Made by a program: the position numbers and the translations under genes
Notes under the pieces: generated by a model
What the model saw: the letters and a program-made list of their open reading frames with translations, nothing else
The model's database searches: none
What the model was told of the DNA's origin: nothing
NCBI RefSeq assembly: GCF_009832745.1
Contig: NZ_VRMJ01000028.1
Coordinates: 107,723 to 171,722, forward strand
Origin: Polaribacter septentrionalilitoris
Lineage (GTDB): Bacteria > Bacteroidota > Bacteroidia > Flavobacteriales > Flavobacteriaceae
Direction of reading: 5' to 3'
DNA length: 64,000 nt
Part shown: positions 37,448 through 45,913 of the stretch, one piece after another
Layout: each line of letters opens with the position of its first letter
Position numbering within the stretch: the stretch's first letter is position 1

Positions 37448-37605
37448 AGAAGCTATTTCCTGCTTTTCAGTACATCTTTTTAATTGTGTTCTCGATATAA
37501 ATTTGTTCATTCTTCACAAATTCACTCGAACTGACAATTAAAAAGGATATAGTTTATCTTGAGCGTAGTCAAAAGGTTTCAATCAGGGCTAAACGTATTT
37601 GTCAA
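37448..37605 (+). repeat. Dispersed intergenic repeat, long copy D, in a 308-base gene-free stretch
   Basis: The gap 37444-37751 has no gene. It starts with blocks shared with copy A in the same order: AGAAGCTATTTCCTGCTTTTC less its last bases, GTTCTCGATATAAATTTG, CACAAATTCACTCGAACTGA and TTTCAATCAGGGCTAAAC (ends 37594). AAATTTGT-TCATTCTTC-ACAAATT is an inverted repeat. Further on, TTCGACTTCGCTCGAA (37688 onward), another short inverted repeat, is followed by GAGACA, recalling the TCGAACTGACA end. The remainder is AT-rich promoter-like sequence for exbD. Confidence 0.8.
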
Positions 37606-37751
37606 CTTATTTTAAAAAAGTTGGCACTTTTATTGTTAAAGATATGTTAACGCCAAAACTCAACTTAGTCAAACTTTAAATTAATGACTTTTCGACTTCG
37701 CTCGAAGAGACATTGAAAAATAAATTTATTAACTTTTAAAAACTAAGTATT

Positions 37752-38351
37752 ATGAGTAGAAAACAATTGCCAGAAATTAATGCTGGCTCAATGGCAGACA
37801 TTGCATTTTTATTATTAATCTTCTTTTTGGTAACAACAACCTTACAAGTAGATGCAGGAATTGCAAGGAAGATTCCAAAGCAACAGGAAACACCTCCAAT
37901 CAATCTCAATGAACGGAACATTCTAGAAGTTAACCTCAACAAAAACAACGAATTATTTGTTGATGGTAAAATTATCAAATTGTCTGAATTAAAACAGATA
38001 GCCATCAACTTTATAGATAATGGTGGTGGATTAGATATCAACAAAAAAACTTGTGATTGGTGCGAAGGCAAACAAGATAAAACATCATCAGATCATCCAT
38101 CAAAAGCTATCATATCAATACAAACAGATAGATTGACAAATTACGAAACCTATATTTCAACTTTAGATGTTATAAATTCAGCGTATACACATTTAAGAAA
38201 TACATTATCTGTTAAATTGTATCATCAGAATTATGAGAGTTTATTGGATGAGTTAAATTTATCAAACAATAACAATCTTGAAGTTCAAGAAAAAATTAAA
38301 TTGATTCGAGAAAAATATCCATTATTACTTTCGGATGCAGAAATAAACTAA
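37752..38351 (+). CDS. ExbD/TolR-type biopolymer transport protein, orphan
   Basis: This 199-aa protein has one N-terminal membrane helix (MADIAFLLLIFFLVTTTL) with the conserved Asp of ExbD that takes part in proton flow, and then a periplasmic domain. The periplasmic part includes KTCDWCEGKQD, a Cys pair seen in the second ExbD of Bacteroidota TonB clusters, and AIISIQTDRLTNYETYI. No exbB, tonB or second exbD is nearby, which is unusual since ExbD works in a complex with ExbB. It lies between folP and cdaA and follows dispersed repeats, so it may have been inserted here. Confidence 0.9.
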   Translation: MSRKQLPEINAGSMADIAFLLLIFFLVTTTLQVDAGIARKIPKQQETPPINLNERNILEVNLNKNNELFVDGKIIKLSELKQIAINFIDNGGGLDINKKTCDWCEGKQDKTSSDHPSKAIISIQTDRLTNYETYISTLDVINSAYTHLRNTLSVKLYHQNYESLLDELNLSNNNNLEVQEKIKLIREKYPLLLSDAEIN

Positions 38352-38409
38352 CTCTATTGATTTGAGTAAATTTATTAGTATTTTAGCCTAAAATCAAGGT
38401 TCCTTTTTT

Positions 38410-39186
38410 ATGTTCGATTTTATTGAATTTTCTTTGTTAGATGTTTTAGACATTCTTTTAGTGGCAACACTACTCTACTACATTTACAAATTATTAAAAG
38501 GTACTGTTGCCATTAATATTGTTATTGGTATTGCATTTATTTTTTTAATCTGGAAAATAACACAAGCTTTAAAAATGGAAATGTTAAGTGGTATTTTAGG
38601 CTACTTACTTTCTGGAGGAGTAATTGCCTTAATCATTGTTTTTCAACAAGAAATTCGAAAGTTTTTATTGATGATTGGTACCACAAATTTCACCAACAAA
38701 CGAAGTTTTTTTAAACAATTAAAGTTTTTACAGACCGAAATAGCTTCAGAAATTGACACAGATACTATCTTAGACGCTTGTAAAAAAATGTCGAAAACAA
38801 AGACGGGTGCTTTAATTGTTATTGAACGAACTAATGCTTTAGATTTTTTAATTAATACAGGAGATTCTATGAATGCTGTTTTGAACGAAGTTTTATTAGA
38901 AAGTATTTTTTACAAAAATAGTCCGTTACACGATGGTGCTTTAATTATTAGAGATAATTATATTGTAGCCACAAGAGTAGTACTACCAATTTCTGATAGC
39001 GCAAAAATTCCTGCTAGATTTGGCTTAAGACATAGAGCTGCTATTGGTGTTTCAGAAAAAACAGATGCAGTGTGTTTATTGGTTTCTGAGGAAACAGGAG
39101 AGATTTCTTACATTAAAGATGGTGGTTTTGAACTTTATTCTGATTATGAAGAACTTAATGAAAAATTGAAAAAAGATTTGATTTAA
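38410..39186 (+). CDS. cdaA: Diadenylate cyclase CdaA
   Basis: This 258-aa membrane enzyme makes cyclic di-AMP from two ATP. Three N-terminal membrane helices (about 8-90) precede the DAC domain. The catalytic motifs are D175-G176-A177 (LHDGALIIRDN) and R207-H208-R209 (GLRHRAAIGVSE). Cyclic di-AMP controls potassium and osmotic balance and wall functions. The regulator CdaR is not nearby, as usual for this phylum. The gene overlaps the convergent ABC transporter gene by 4 bases. Confidence 0.95.
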   Translation: MFDFIEFSLLDVLDILLVATLLYYIYKLLKGTVAINIVIGIAFIFLIWKITQALKMEMLSGILGYLLSGGVIALIIVFQQEIRKFLLMIGTTNFTNKRSFFKQLKFLQTEIASEIDTDTILDACKKMSKTKTGALIVIERTNALDFLINTGDSMNAVLNEVLLESIFYKNSPLHDGALIIRDNYIVATRVVLPISDSAKIPARFGLRHRAAIGVSEKTDAVCLLVSEETGEISYIKDGGFELYSDYEELNEKLKKDLI

Positions 39187-40949
39187 GAAGCCAATTCCAT
39201 TGCAAATTGCTTTTCATATAAATTTTTATAATACCCTTCATTTTTCTTCAGTAGTTCATTGTGAGTTCCTTCTTCTACGATCAATCCTTTATCCATCACA
39301 ATAATTTTATCTGCTTGTTTTATTGTTGCTAACCTGTGTGCAATTACAATTGATGTCCTACCTTTTGTAATGGTTTCTGTTGCATACTGAATCATTTTTT
39401 CTGCTTGCGCGTCTACAGAAGAAGTTGCTTCATCTAAAATTAAAATACTAGGTTTACTTACATAAGCTCTTAAAAATGCAATCAATTGTCTTTGTCCTGA
39501 TGATAACATTGCACCTCTTTCTTTTACATTATAATGATAACCACCTGGAAGTGTCATAATAAAATCGTGAATTCCAATTTGTTTTGCTGCTTTTTCAACT
39601 TCTTGTAAAGTGATGTTTTCATCCTTTAAAGTGATATTATTTAAGATGGAATCTGAAAACAGAAAAACATCTTGTAAAACAATTGCAACTTGATCTCGTA
39701 AACTATCCAAAGTATATTGGTTGATAGCAATATCATCCACAGAAATAACACCTGCATCAATTTCATAAAAACGATTGATCAAATTGATAATGGTTGATTT
39801 CCCTGCTCCTGTTGCTCCTACAATTGCAATAGTTTGCCCTGATTTCACATCCAAAGAAACCCCTTTCAAGACTTCCTCGTCTTCAACATAACTAAACCTA
39901 ACATTGTTAAATTTGATGTTTCCTTTTAAATTTTCTGCCTTTATTGTTCCGTTTTTAACGATGCTACTTTGTGTATCTATTACTTTAAAAACACGTTCAC
40001 CAGAGACAATTCCCATTTGTAACTGGTTGAATTTATCTGCAATTTGACGCAATGGTCTAAATAACATTTGGGCCATTTGTACAAAAGCCATTACTGTTCC
40101 TGGACCAGGAACTTCACCTGTAATAATTTGTTTACTTCCAAACCAAACAATTAAACCAATACCAATAGATGATAAAATCTCAGCAATTGGAAAAAATATG
40201 GAGAAATACCATATGGTTTTTATATAAGCTTGTTTGTGCTTATTGTTGATATCCATAAAGTTTTTATACTCTATTTTTTCACGGTTAAAGAGTTGTACAA
40301 TTTTCATTCCTGTAACTCTTTCTTGCACAAATCCATTTAAATTGGCTACCTGATTTCTTACTTCTTGAAAAGTAGCTTTTATGGCTTTTTGAAAAACACG
40401 AGTTGCATAAATTAAAATAGGTAACACAGAAATTGCTATTAAAGCTAACTTCCAATTGAAATAAAACATTAAGAAAATTACAGCAAACATTTGTAGAACA
40501 TCACTTACAATAGTAAACACACCACTACTAAAAAAAGCAGCAATAGTTTCAATGTCAGAAACCACTCTTGTCACCAATTTTCCAACAGAATTCTTATCAA
40601 AATAAGACATTTTAAACTGTAGAATATGTCTAAATATTTTAGCCCTTATATCTCTAATTATATGTTGACCAACCCAATTTGCAAAGTAAATGAAAGAGAA
40701 ACGTAACAATACTTCTAAAATAATAACTCCAAACATAAGAATGATATTATTAATCAATCCTTGAGAGTCTTTTTCTGTAATGTATTTATCTACTGTTTCT
40801 TTTATTAAATAAGGATTCAATAAAGAAACACAAGCCAATAAAATTGTAGAGGCAGATGCTATAAAAAAATTGAGTTTGTAGCGTTTTGCAAAAGACATCA
40901 ATCTTAAGAAGATTTGTAAATCGAATGCTTTTCCTGTTTTATCTGCCAA
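39183..40949 (-). CDS. ABC exporter, fused permease and ATPase (MsbA-like)
   Basis: This is a 588-aa half-transporter. The membrane domain has six helices (about 20-315). The nucleotide-binding domain has Walker A GATGAGKST, the Q loop AIVLQDVFLFS, the signature LSSGQRQ and Walker B ILILDEATSSVD, with H-switch IVIAHRL. It should act as a homodimer or heterodimer exporting a lipid or drug-like substrate; MsbA-type lipid flipping is possible. truA lies 3 bases upstream on the same strand, so they form one unit. Confidence 0.93.
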   Translation of the reverse strand: MADKTGKAFDLQIFLRLMSFAKRYKLNFFIASASTILLACVSLLNPYLIKETVDKYITEKDSQGLINNIILMFGVIILEVLLRFSFIYFANWVGQHIIRDIRAKIFRHILQFKMSYFDKNSVGKLVTRVVSDIETIAAFFSSGVFTIVSDVLQMFAVIFLMFYFNWKLALIAISVLPILIYATRVFQKAIKATFQEVRNQVANLNGFVQERVTGMKIVQLFNREKIEYKNFMDINNKHKQAYIKTIWYFSIFFPIAEILSSIGIGLIVWFGSKQIITGEVPGPGTVMAFVQMAQMLFRPLRQIADKFNQLQMGIVSGERVFKVIDTQSSIVKNGTIKAENLKGNIKFNNVRFSYVEDEEVLKGVSLDVKSGQTIAIVGATGAGKSTIINLINRFYEIDAGVISVDDIAINQYTLDSLRDQVAIVLQDVFLFSDSILNNITLKDENITLQEVEKAAKQIGIHDFIMTLPGGYHYNVKERGAMLSSGQRQLIAFLRAYVSKPSILILDEATSSVDAQAEKMIQYATETITKGRTSIVIAHRLATIKQADKIIVMDKGLIVEEGTHNELLKKNEGYYKNLYEKQFAMELAS

Positions 40950-40952
40950 AAT

Positions 40953-41678
40953 CTAATATTTAATCTGTGTTAAAAATAAGCCTTTTGCAGGAACTGATAA
41001 CCCTGCATTACTTCTATTTTTACTTTCTATAATTTTTCTAAAATCGTCTTTGGTTATTTTACCAAGACCTACATCAACTAAAGTACCTACAATTGCTCTT
41101 ACCATATTTCGCAAAAAACGGTTTGCGGTGATGTAAAAAGTAAGTTCTTTGTCTTTTTGTTTCCAAATTGCTTCTGTTATATTACAGTTGTATGTATATA
41201 CATCTGTTTTCACTTTAGAAAATGTTTGAAAATCTGTGTATTCTAATAGTAATTTAGCGGCATCATTCATCAACTCAATGTCTAATTTTTGAGAGTGAAT
41301 TTGCCATGAGAAATCTAACAAAAACGGATTTCTACCTAACCAAATCTTGAATTCGTAACTTCTACTCACAGCATCAAAACGTGCGTGCTTTTCATCATCA
41401 ACTTTTAAAACATTATAAACTACAATATCTTTTGGCAATAATGAATTCATTTTATGAGGAATATCTCCTTTAATTTCTTTATCGATATCAAAATGAGCAA
41501 ACATTTGTGATGCGTGAACTCCTGTATCTGTTCTACCAGCTCCAACAACTTCAATATTTTTTTGGGTAATTGTACTTACAGCTTTGTTTAGTTTTTCTTG
41601 TACAGAAATTACGTCAGGTTGAATTTGCCAACCGTGATAATTTTTTCCATTGTAAGAAAGTTCTATAAAATACCTCAA
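40953..41678 (-). CDS. truA: tRNA pseudouridine(38-40) synthase TruA
   Basis: This 241-aa enzyme modifies uridines 38-40 in the tRNA anticodon arm. The catalytic Asp is D51 in GAGRTDTGVHA. Other family segments are LSYNGKNYHGWQIQP, ISVQEKLNKA, ARFDAVSRSYEFKIW and RFLRNMVRAIVGTLVDVGLG. It is followed at once by the ABC exporter gene. Confidence 0.96.
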   Translation of the reverse strand: MRYFIELSYNGKNYHGWQIQPDVISVQEKLNKAVSTITQKNIEVVGAGRTDTGVHASQMFAHFDIDKEIKGDIPHKMNSLLPKDIVVYNVLKVDDEKHARFDAVSRSYEFKIWLGRNPFLLDFSWQIHSQKLDIELMNDAAKLLLEYTDFQTFSKVKTDVYTYNCNITEAIWKQKDKELTFYITANRFLRNMVRAIVGTLVDVGLGKITKDDFRKIIESKNRSNAGLSVPAKGLFLTQIKY

Positions 41679-41777
41679 GAAACTTGTTTTTTGCAGTATT
41701 CAAAATTACGGAATTTATTTTGTTATCATTACTTTTGATTCTCACTGAGACGTTAAACTTTTCTTAGTTTTTTTTGA

Positions 41778-42275
41778 ATGAAAAAAATCTTACTATTATC
41801 TGATACCCACAGTTATATTGATGACCAAATTTTAAAGTTTGTAAAACAAGCTGATGAAGTTTGGCACGCAGGTGATATTGGAAATTTAAAAGTAACAGAC
41901 GCTATACAAAATTTAAACCCTTTGAGAGCTGTATATGGTAATATTGATGATAAAAACGCAAGAGCAGAGTTTCCTTTAGATGCAAAATTTGAAGTTGAAA
42001 ATGTTTTAGTTTGGATGACACATATTGGTGGATATCCTAACAAGTATAATTTGAGAATTCGAGAAGAAATCAATAAAAACCCTCCAAAAATCTTCATTGC
42101 AGGTCATTCTCATATTTTAAAAGTACAGTTTGATAAAAAATTAAACTTGCTACATTTAAACCCAGGGGCTGCTGGAAATCACGGTTTTCATAAAGTTAGA
42201 ACAATGTTACGCTTTGAGCTTGAAAAAGGAGAAATAAAGAGTCTAGAAATTATAGAGTTGGCTAAACGAGGTTAG
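41778..42275 (+). CDS. YfcE/MJ0936-type metallophosphoesterase
   Basis: This 165-aa calcineurin-like phosphodiesterase has all metal-binding motifs in order: LLSDTHSYID, VWHAGDIGN, AVYGNIDD, WMTHIGGYP and FIAGHSHILK. Small enzymes of this group hydrolyse phosphodiesters with Mn or Ni, and natural substrates are mostly unknown. Its 3' end overlaps the convergent kinase gene by 14 bases. Confidence 0.93.
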   Translation: MKKILLLSDTHSYIDDQILKFVKQADEVWHAGDIGNLKVTDAIQNLNPLRAVYGNIDDKNARAEFPLDAKFEVENVLVWMTHIGGYPNKYNLRIREEINKNPPKIFIAGHSHILKVQFDKKLNLLHLNPGAAGNHGFHKVRTMLRFELEKGEIKSLEIIELAKRG

Positions 42276-44061
42276 GTTGCTCTTTTTCTACAACAGGTAG
42301 CTCTACTTTTATTTTGGTTCCGTTATTTTTACTAGAGTCGATATGAAAAACACCTTTCATTATTTTAATTCTTGCATCAATTTGATTGATACCTAAACCA
42401 TCTTTTTGAGTTATTTGGGTTTTATCAAATCCAATACCATTATCTGTTATTGTTAAAAAGAGTTTACCATCTTTCTCTTCTAAGTCAATATTTGCTAAGG
42501 ATGCTTTACTATGTTTTAAAATATTATTCACAAATTCCTGAATAATATTATATATTTTGATTTCAAAACTCTGCTGATACCTTTTTACTTCACCAAAATT
42601 AGTATTTATTTCAATTCGAGAATTGGAGTACTTATCTGCCATATCTTTAATAGCAAATTTTAATCCAAACTTAAGGAGCACAGAAGAAACTAGCGTATGG
42701 GACAAATCTCTAATTTTCTGTGATGCCTCTGTGATAATCTCTCTGGTCTTATCTATTTCTACAGGGGCCTTTCCATTAAACTTTCCTTTGGTAGCTTGTA
42801 AGTGTAAATTTGCTGAGGATAACAAAGCACTTACACTATCGTGTAAAGTTTCAGCAATCTGCTTTCTTTCAGATTCTTTTCCATCTATTGTGGCGTTTAA
42901 AATTCTAACTTGAGAATCTGATCTAATTTTTTCTATTTTTTGGCTTTGAATAAGTTGTGTTTGTGATAACTCTAAACCTAAATTTTTTTGTTTGAGTTTG
43001 TAAAAATTAACTCCGTACAATAAAGATAATATTACAATTAAACCACCTATACCAATAATCCAAAAAGTTCTTTGTGCTTTTAATCTTTTATTTTCTTCTT
43101 CTTTAAGTAGTAATTTTTTTGCTGATTTAAAATCATATTTAGCATCTAACTCCTCTATCATATTTCTTACCTCTCTATCTCTTAAACTATCTTTAATATT
43201 ATAAGAAAGTTCTTGAAAAACATAGGCCTTATAGTCTTTTAAAATATATAGATTATAAGCTAAATTAAAGTAAATTTTTTCTCTTACCATAAGCGCTTTA
43301 CTAGACTTGATGTTCTTGATTAAGTCTAATGCTTTGTAATACGTTTTTTTAGCTTCATTATAATTACTTTCGGATAAATATATATTTGCTAAATTTACTA
43401 AAGCTCCAGATTCGTTGACCTTATTGTTTTGTTTTTTATGAATATTAATTGCTTTTTTGGCATAAATCTCTGCCTTATTATACAAAGAGTCATTTAGAAA
43501 AATTACAGAAGAATTAGAATAAGCCCTTGATTTTACTTCTAATATGTTACTATTTAATTCTGGTATTTTTTCAACCTCATTATAAAAATACAAAGAACTA
43601 TCCTTATAAATTTTTAAATTTTCGATACTATTAAGTCTATAAAATATATTACCATATTTTAATAAGGTCTCTGCTTTTATTATATCTCTATTGAAAGACA
43701 AGTCTATTTGATTCTGAATATTATCTACATTAATTGAAGTAATATAATTTAAAGTTTTTCTATAATATTTAAGAGCATTTTGATTACTTCTAGTTGCGTA
43801 AAAGATATTTGCAATTAAATAATTTACAGAAACTTTTTCATCTAAAGTTAAATTGGTCTTTTCTAAAATTTCTTGAGCAATTTTAAGAGCATTAGTATAT
43901 TTCTCTTCTTTAAAAAAGTTTTTTGCTTTATAATACTTTATTTTTAAGGAATCTTTTTGAACAAAAGAAGAAGTTGTGTTAGATAACACAACTTCTTTAT
44001 TTTTAAGGTTTACTAAATTACAGATTAAAAAACCTAATATTATAATTAAATTTAGCTTCAA
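42262..44061 (-). CDS. TPR-containing sensor histidine kinase (HisKA_3 type)
   Basis: This is a 599-aa sensor kinase. An N-terminal signal or anchor (MKLNLIIILGFLICNLVNL) is followed by a TPR region (about 35-310), a charged helix, one membrane helix (TFWIIGIGGLIVILSLLYGVNFY) and a coiled coil. The phosphoacceptor helix reads QIAETLHDSVSALLSS, and the HATPase domain reads EFVNNILKHSKASLANI and ITDNGIGFD, then GLGINQIDARI. TLHDS is a variant of the usual ELHD. It is the last gene of the regulator-lipoprotein-kinase locus, 17 bases after the lipoprotein gene. Confidence 0.9.
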   Translation of the reverse strand: MKLNLIIILGFLICNLVNLKNKEVVLSNTTSSFVQKDSLKIKYYKAKNFFKEEKYTNALKIAQEILEKTNLTLDEKVSVNYLIANIFYATRSNQNALKYYRKTLNYITSINVDNIQNQIDLSFNRDIIKAETLLKYGNIFYRLNSIENLKIYKDSSLYFYNEVEKIPELNSNILEVKSRAYSNSSVIFLNDSLYNKAEIYAKKAINIHKKQNNKVNESGALVNLANIYLSESNYNEAKKTYYKALDLIKNIKSSKALMVREKIYFNLAYNLYILKDYKAYVFQELSYNIKDSLRDREVRNMIEELDAKYDFKSAKKLLLKEEENKRLKAQRTFWIIGIGGLIVILSLLYGVNFYKLKQKNLGLELSQTQLIQSQKIEKIRSDSQVRILNATIDGKESERKQIAETLHDSVSALLSSANLHLQATKGKFNGKAPVEIDKTREIITEASQKIRDLSHTLVSSVLLKFGLKFAIKDMADKYSNSRIEINTNFGEVKRYQQSFEIKIYNIIQEFVNNILKHSKASLANIDLEEKDGKLFLTITDNGIGFDKTQITQKDGLGINQIDARIKIMKGVFHIDSSKNNGTKIKVELPVVEKEQPNLV

Positions 44062-44078
44062 TATTTATATAATAATAA

Positions 44079-44771
44079 TTATAGAATAACTCCTTGAGGC
44101 TTTCTCACTAAATTAGTTGTTGCGCCTAGCAAATCTACATCTCCTTTGGCTAAGTTATTGGTTTTAACATGATTTACAAAATCAAATTTAAGAGGTTGTC
44201 CTTCTTCTTTTTCTAAAACTCGAGAAAAATCTCTTTCAGATGATTTACCGTCTTCTAAGTGGATTTCGTAAGTTTTTATTTCTTGATTGTACACAAAGTC
44301 AACACTAACTTTGCTTTTTACTTTAAAATCTAGTGTATATGTACCATCTTCATTACTAGTAATACTCCAGTCATTAAGCTTGGTTCCTTCTGTATTCTTA
44401 GCTAAAAAGATATTATCATCTTTAATTGTTATTTGTCTTGGGGATTTTTGAGAATTTTCATCTACAAAACCGACTCTAAGTTGCTCACCATCTATAACTA
44501 AATCTTGGGTTACTTTTCTTTTTGTTGGATTATCTGTGGCATACAAATAAAAATTATTAGTACTTGTACTGTAATCAATTACATTGTCTACAGATGTATT
44601 TTCATTGAAATCAAAATCTATAGAATATGCTCCGTTAATATCTCTTTTAATTTTATATGATTTAAGTAATTCTAATGATTGTTCTTCTGGCAATACACTT
44701 TCGTTTGAAGTACAAGAAGAGAAAACTAATGTTAACGATGCCACAATAGCAAATAATCTAAAATTTTTCAT
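44079..44771 (-). CDS. Lipoprotein of unknown function with two tandem repeat domains
   Basis: This 230-aa protein has a lipobox signal (MKNFRLFAIVASLTLVFSSC, the last residue being the lipidated Cys). Two related domains follow: residues about 45-108 (INGAYSIDFDFNENTSV ... GEQLRVGFVDE) and about 137-205 (EDGTYTLDFKVKSKVSV ... GQPLKFDFVNH). Each begins (D/N)G(T/A)Y(S/T)(I/L)DF and ends with a (L/V)xFxFV/VGFV-like strand, so the gene arose by internal duplication. No known family is recognised. Being encoded between a regulator and its kinase, it may be an accessory sensor for the TPR domain. That role is inference. The gap 44772-44960 has four G-rich tracts on the plus strand and no clear hairpin. 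Confidence 0.75.
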   Translation of the reverse strand: MKNFRLFAIVASLTLVFSSCTSNESVLPEEQSLELLKSYKIKRDINGAYSIDFDFNENTSVDNVIDYSTSTNNFYLYATDNPTKRKVTQDLVIDGEQLRVGFVDENSQKSPRQITIKDDNIFLAKNTEGTKLNDWSITSNEDGTYTLDFKVKSKVSVDFVYNQEIKTYEIHLEDGKSSERDFSRVLEKEEGQPLKFDFVNHVKTNNLAKGDVDLLGATTNLVRKPQGVIL

Positions 44772-44960
44772 AATGGGAATGTTTAATACTTTTTAGGTTA
44801 ATTTTTAGGGGCGGGTTAATGGAATTGGATTATAATTTAAAGTAAATTTGCAATGTATACTATTATGTAGTGTATTCTGGGGGATTACTATAAATAAGCT
44901 TTTTAGGGGATGATTAACTAAAGTAATCAAAACTTATGAATAGTTATTTTGGGGATAGGG

Positions 44961-45626
44961 TTAAACTACATTATTTTTAACAGCATACATTGCTAAACCT
45001 ACTGAATTTTTTACATTTAATTTCTTTAACAAACTTTTTCTATATGTTTCTACTGTGTTAACACTTAGGTTTAGTAAATCAGCCATTTCAATTGTGCTGT
45101 ACTCCTTAGTTATTAATTTTAGTACATCAAGTTCTCTTTCTGTTAGTGTATCTAACAAGAACTTGTCTGGCATTTCTCCTTGCGGTACCATTTGTCCTGA
45201 TAAAGATTTTAGTAAAATATTTTGAATATCGTTACTAAAATACTGTTCTCCACTAGCAACAGCTTTAATAGCGTTTACTATATGTTCTCCTGCATTGTTT
45301 TTTGAGATATATCCTTTACATCCTAGGTTTAAAACTTCTTGAACAATCTTAACATCATCATAACTAGATAATATTATAACTTTTTGATCAATTTTCTTTT
45401 TCTTAAAGTATTTTAAAACTTGAAACCCGTCTAAAATTGGCATTGTAATATCTAATATCAATACGTCTGCAGTATTCTTCTTATTAGCAAACCAATCTAT
45501 GACTTCTTGACCTGTTAAAGAGTAACCTCTTATCTCAATGTCTTTATCTGTATTTATTACAGCCATGATCCCTTCTATTAATATTTTGTGATCATCAGCT
45601 ACGTGAACGTAAATCTTTTCTTTCAT
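44961..45626 (-). CDS. LuxR/NarL-family response regulator
   Basis: This 221-aa regulator has a receiver domain (HVADDHKILIEG, phosphoacceptor Asp in VLILDITMPILDG, Lys in GYISKNN) and a LuxR-type HTH (LTERELDVLKLITKEYSTIEMADLL, NLSVNTVETYRKSLLKKL). It is the first gene of a locus continuing with a lipoprotein and a kinase. A consensus promoter lies immediately upstream and a nested palindrome just upstream of that, which suits autoregulation. Confidence 0.93.
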   Translation of the reverse strand: MKEKIYVHVADDHKILIEGIMAVINTDKDIEIRGYSLTGQEVIDWFANKKNTADVLILDITMPILDGFQVLKYFKKKKIDQKVIILSSYDDVKIVQEVLNLGCKGYISKNNAGEHIVNAIKAVASGEQYFSNDIQNILLKSLSGQMVPQGEMPDKFLLDTLTERELDVLKLITKEYSTIEMADLLNLSVNTVETYRKSLLKKLNVKNSVGLAMYAVKNNVV

Positions 45627-45636
45627 TGTTACTTTA

Positions 45637-45667
45637 CAAATTTAAATTAGAAATTATCATTCTACAA
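45637..45667 (-). promoter_or_regulatory. Promoter of the regulator-lipoprotein-kinase locus
   Basis: On the minus strand TTG (45667-45665), 20 nt, then a perfect TAAATTTG (45644-45637), 10 bases before the ATG at 45626. The leader is therefore very short. Confidence 0.75.
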
Positions 45668-45673
45668 CCCCCA

Positions 45674-45732
45674 TTTTCAGTGAAATTTTCACCTCACTGA
45701 AAACGGTGAGAAGCCTCACTGTTTTCAGTGAG
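45674..45732. promoter_or_regulatory. Nested palindromic operator upstream of the regulator promoter
   Basis: The 10-mer TTTTCAGTGA or its complement occurs three times in alternating orientation (45674-45683, 45694-45703, 45722-45731). CTCACTGAAAACGGTGAG (45693-45710) and CTCACTGTTTTCAGTGAG (45715-45732) are each palindromic and are complementary to each other at 17 of 18 bases around AAGC. The block begins 7 bases upstream of the -33 TTG. No T run follows, so a terminator is unlikely. Confidence 0.7.
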
Positions 45733-45856
45733 AGAGGTTTTTTAACTAGCTATATTTCAATACCTTATAAATTGGTTATTTTTTTAAATATTTACCACTT
45801 CTAATACTCTAGTAAAAGTAAGGTATTTATTTTTTTCTTAAAAAAGCTTAAAAAAC

Positions 45857-45887
45857 AAAAACCGAGAATAAATTCTCGGTTTTTTTC
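45857..45887. terminator. Bidirectional terminator downstream of the DUF4293 gene
   Basis: CCGAGAAT (45862-45869), AA, ATTCTCGG (45872-45879), with A-rich sequence before and T8 after. On the minus strand it terminates the 45914-46345 gene. The rest of 45733-45856 is AT-rich without a gene. Confidence 0.85.
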
Positions 45888-45913
45888 GCACTAAATATAC
45901 TAAGATGTTAGGC

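Noticed and set aside
37444..37751. CRISPR array or insertion sequence in the 308-base gap
   Set aside because: There are no regularly spaced identical repeats and no transposase frame; the content is a dispersed non-coding repeat.
44800..44960. Four G-rich tracts on the plus strand that could suggest a G-quadruplex
   Set aside because: The tracts are tens of bases apart and only one or two hold more than four G, so a stable quadruplex is not supported.
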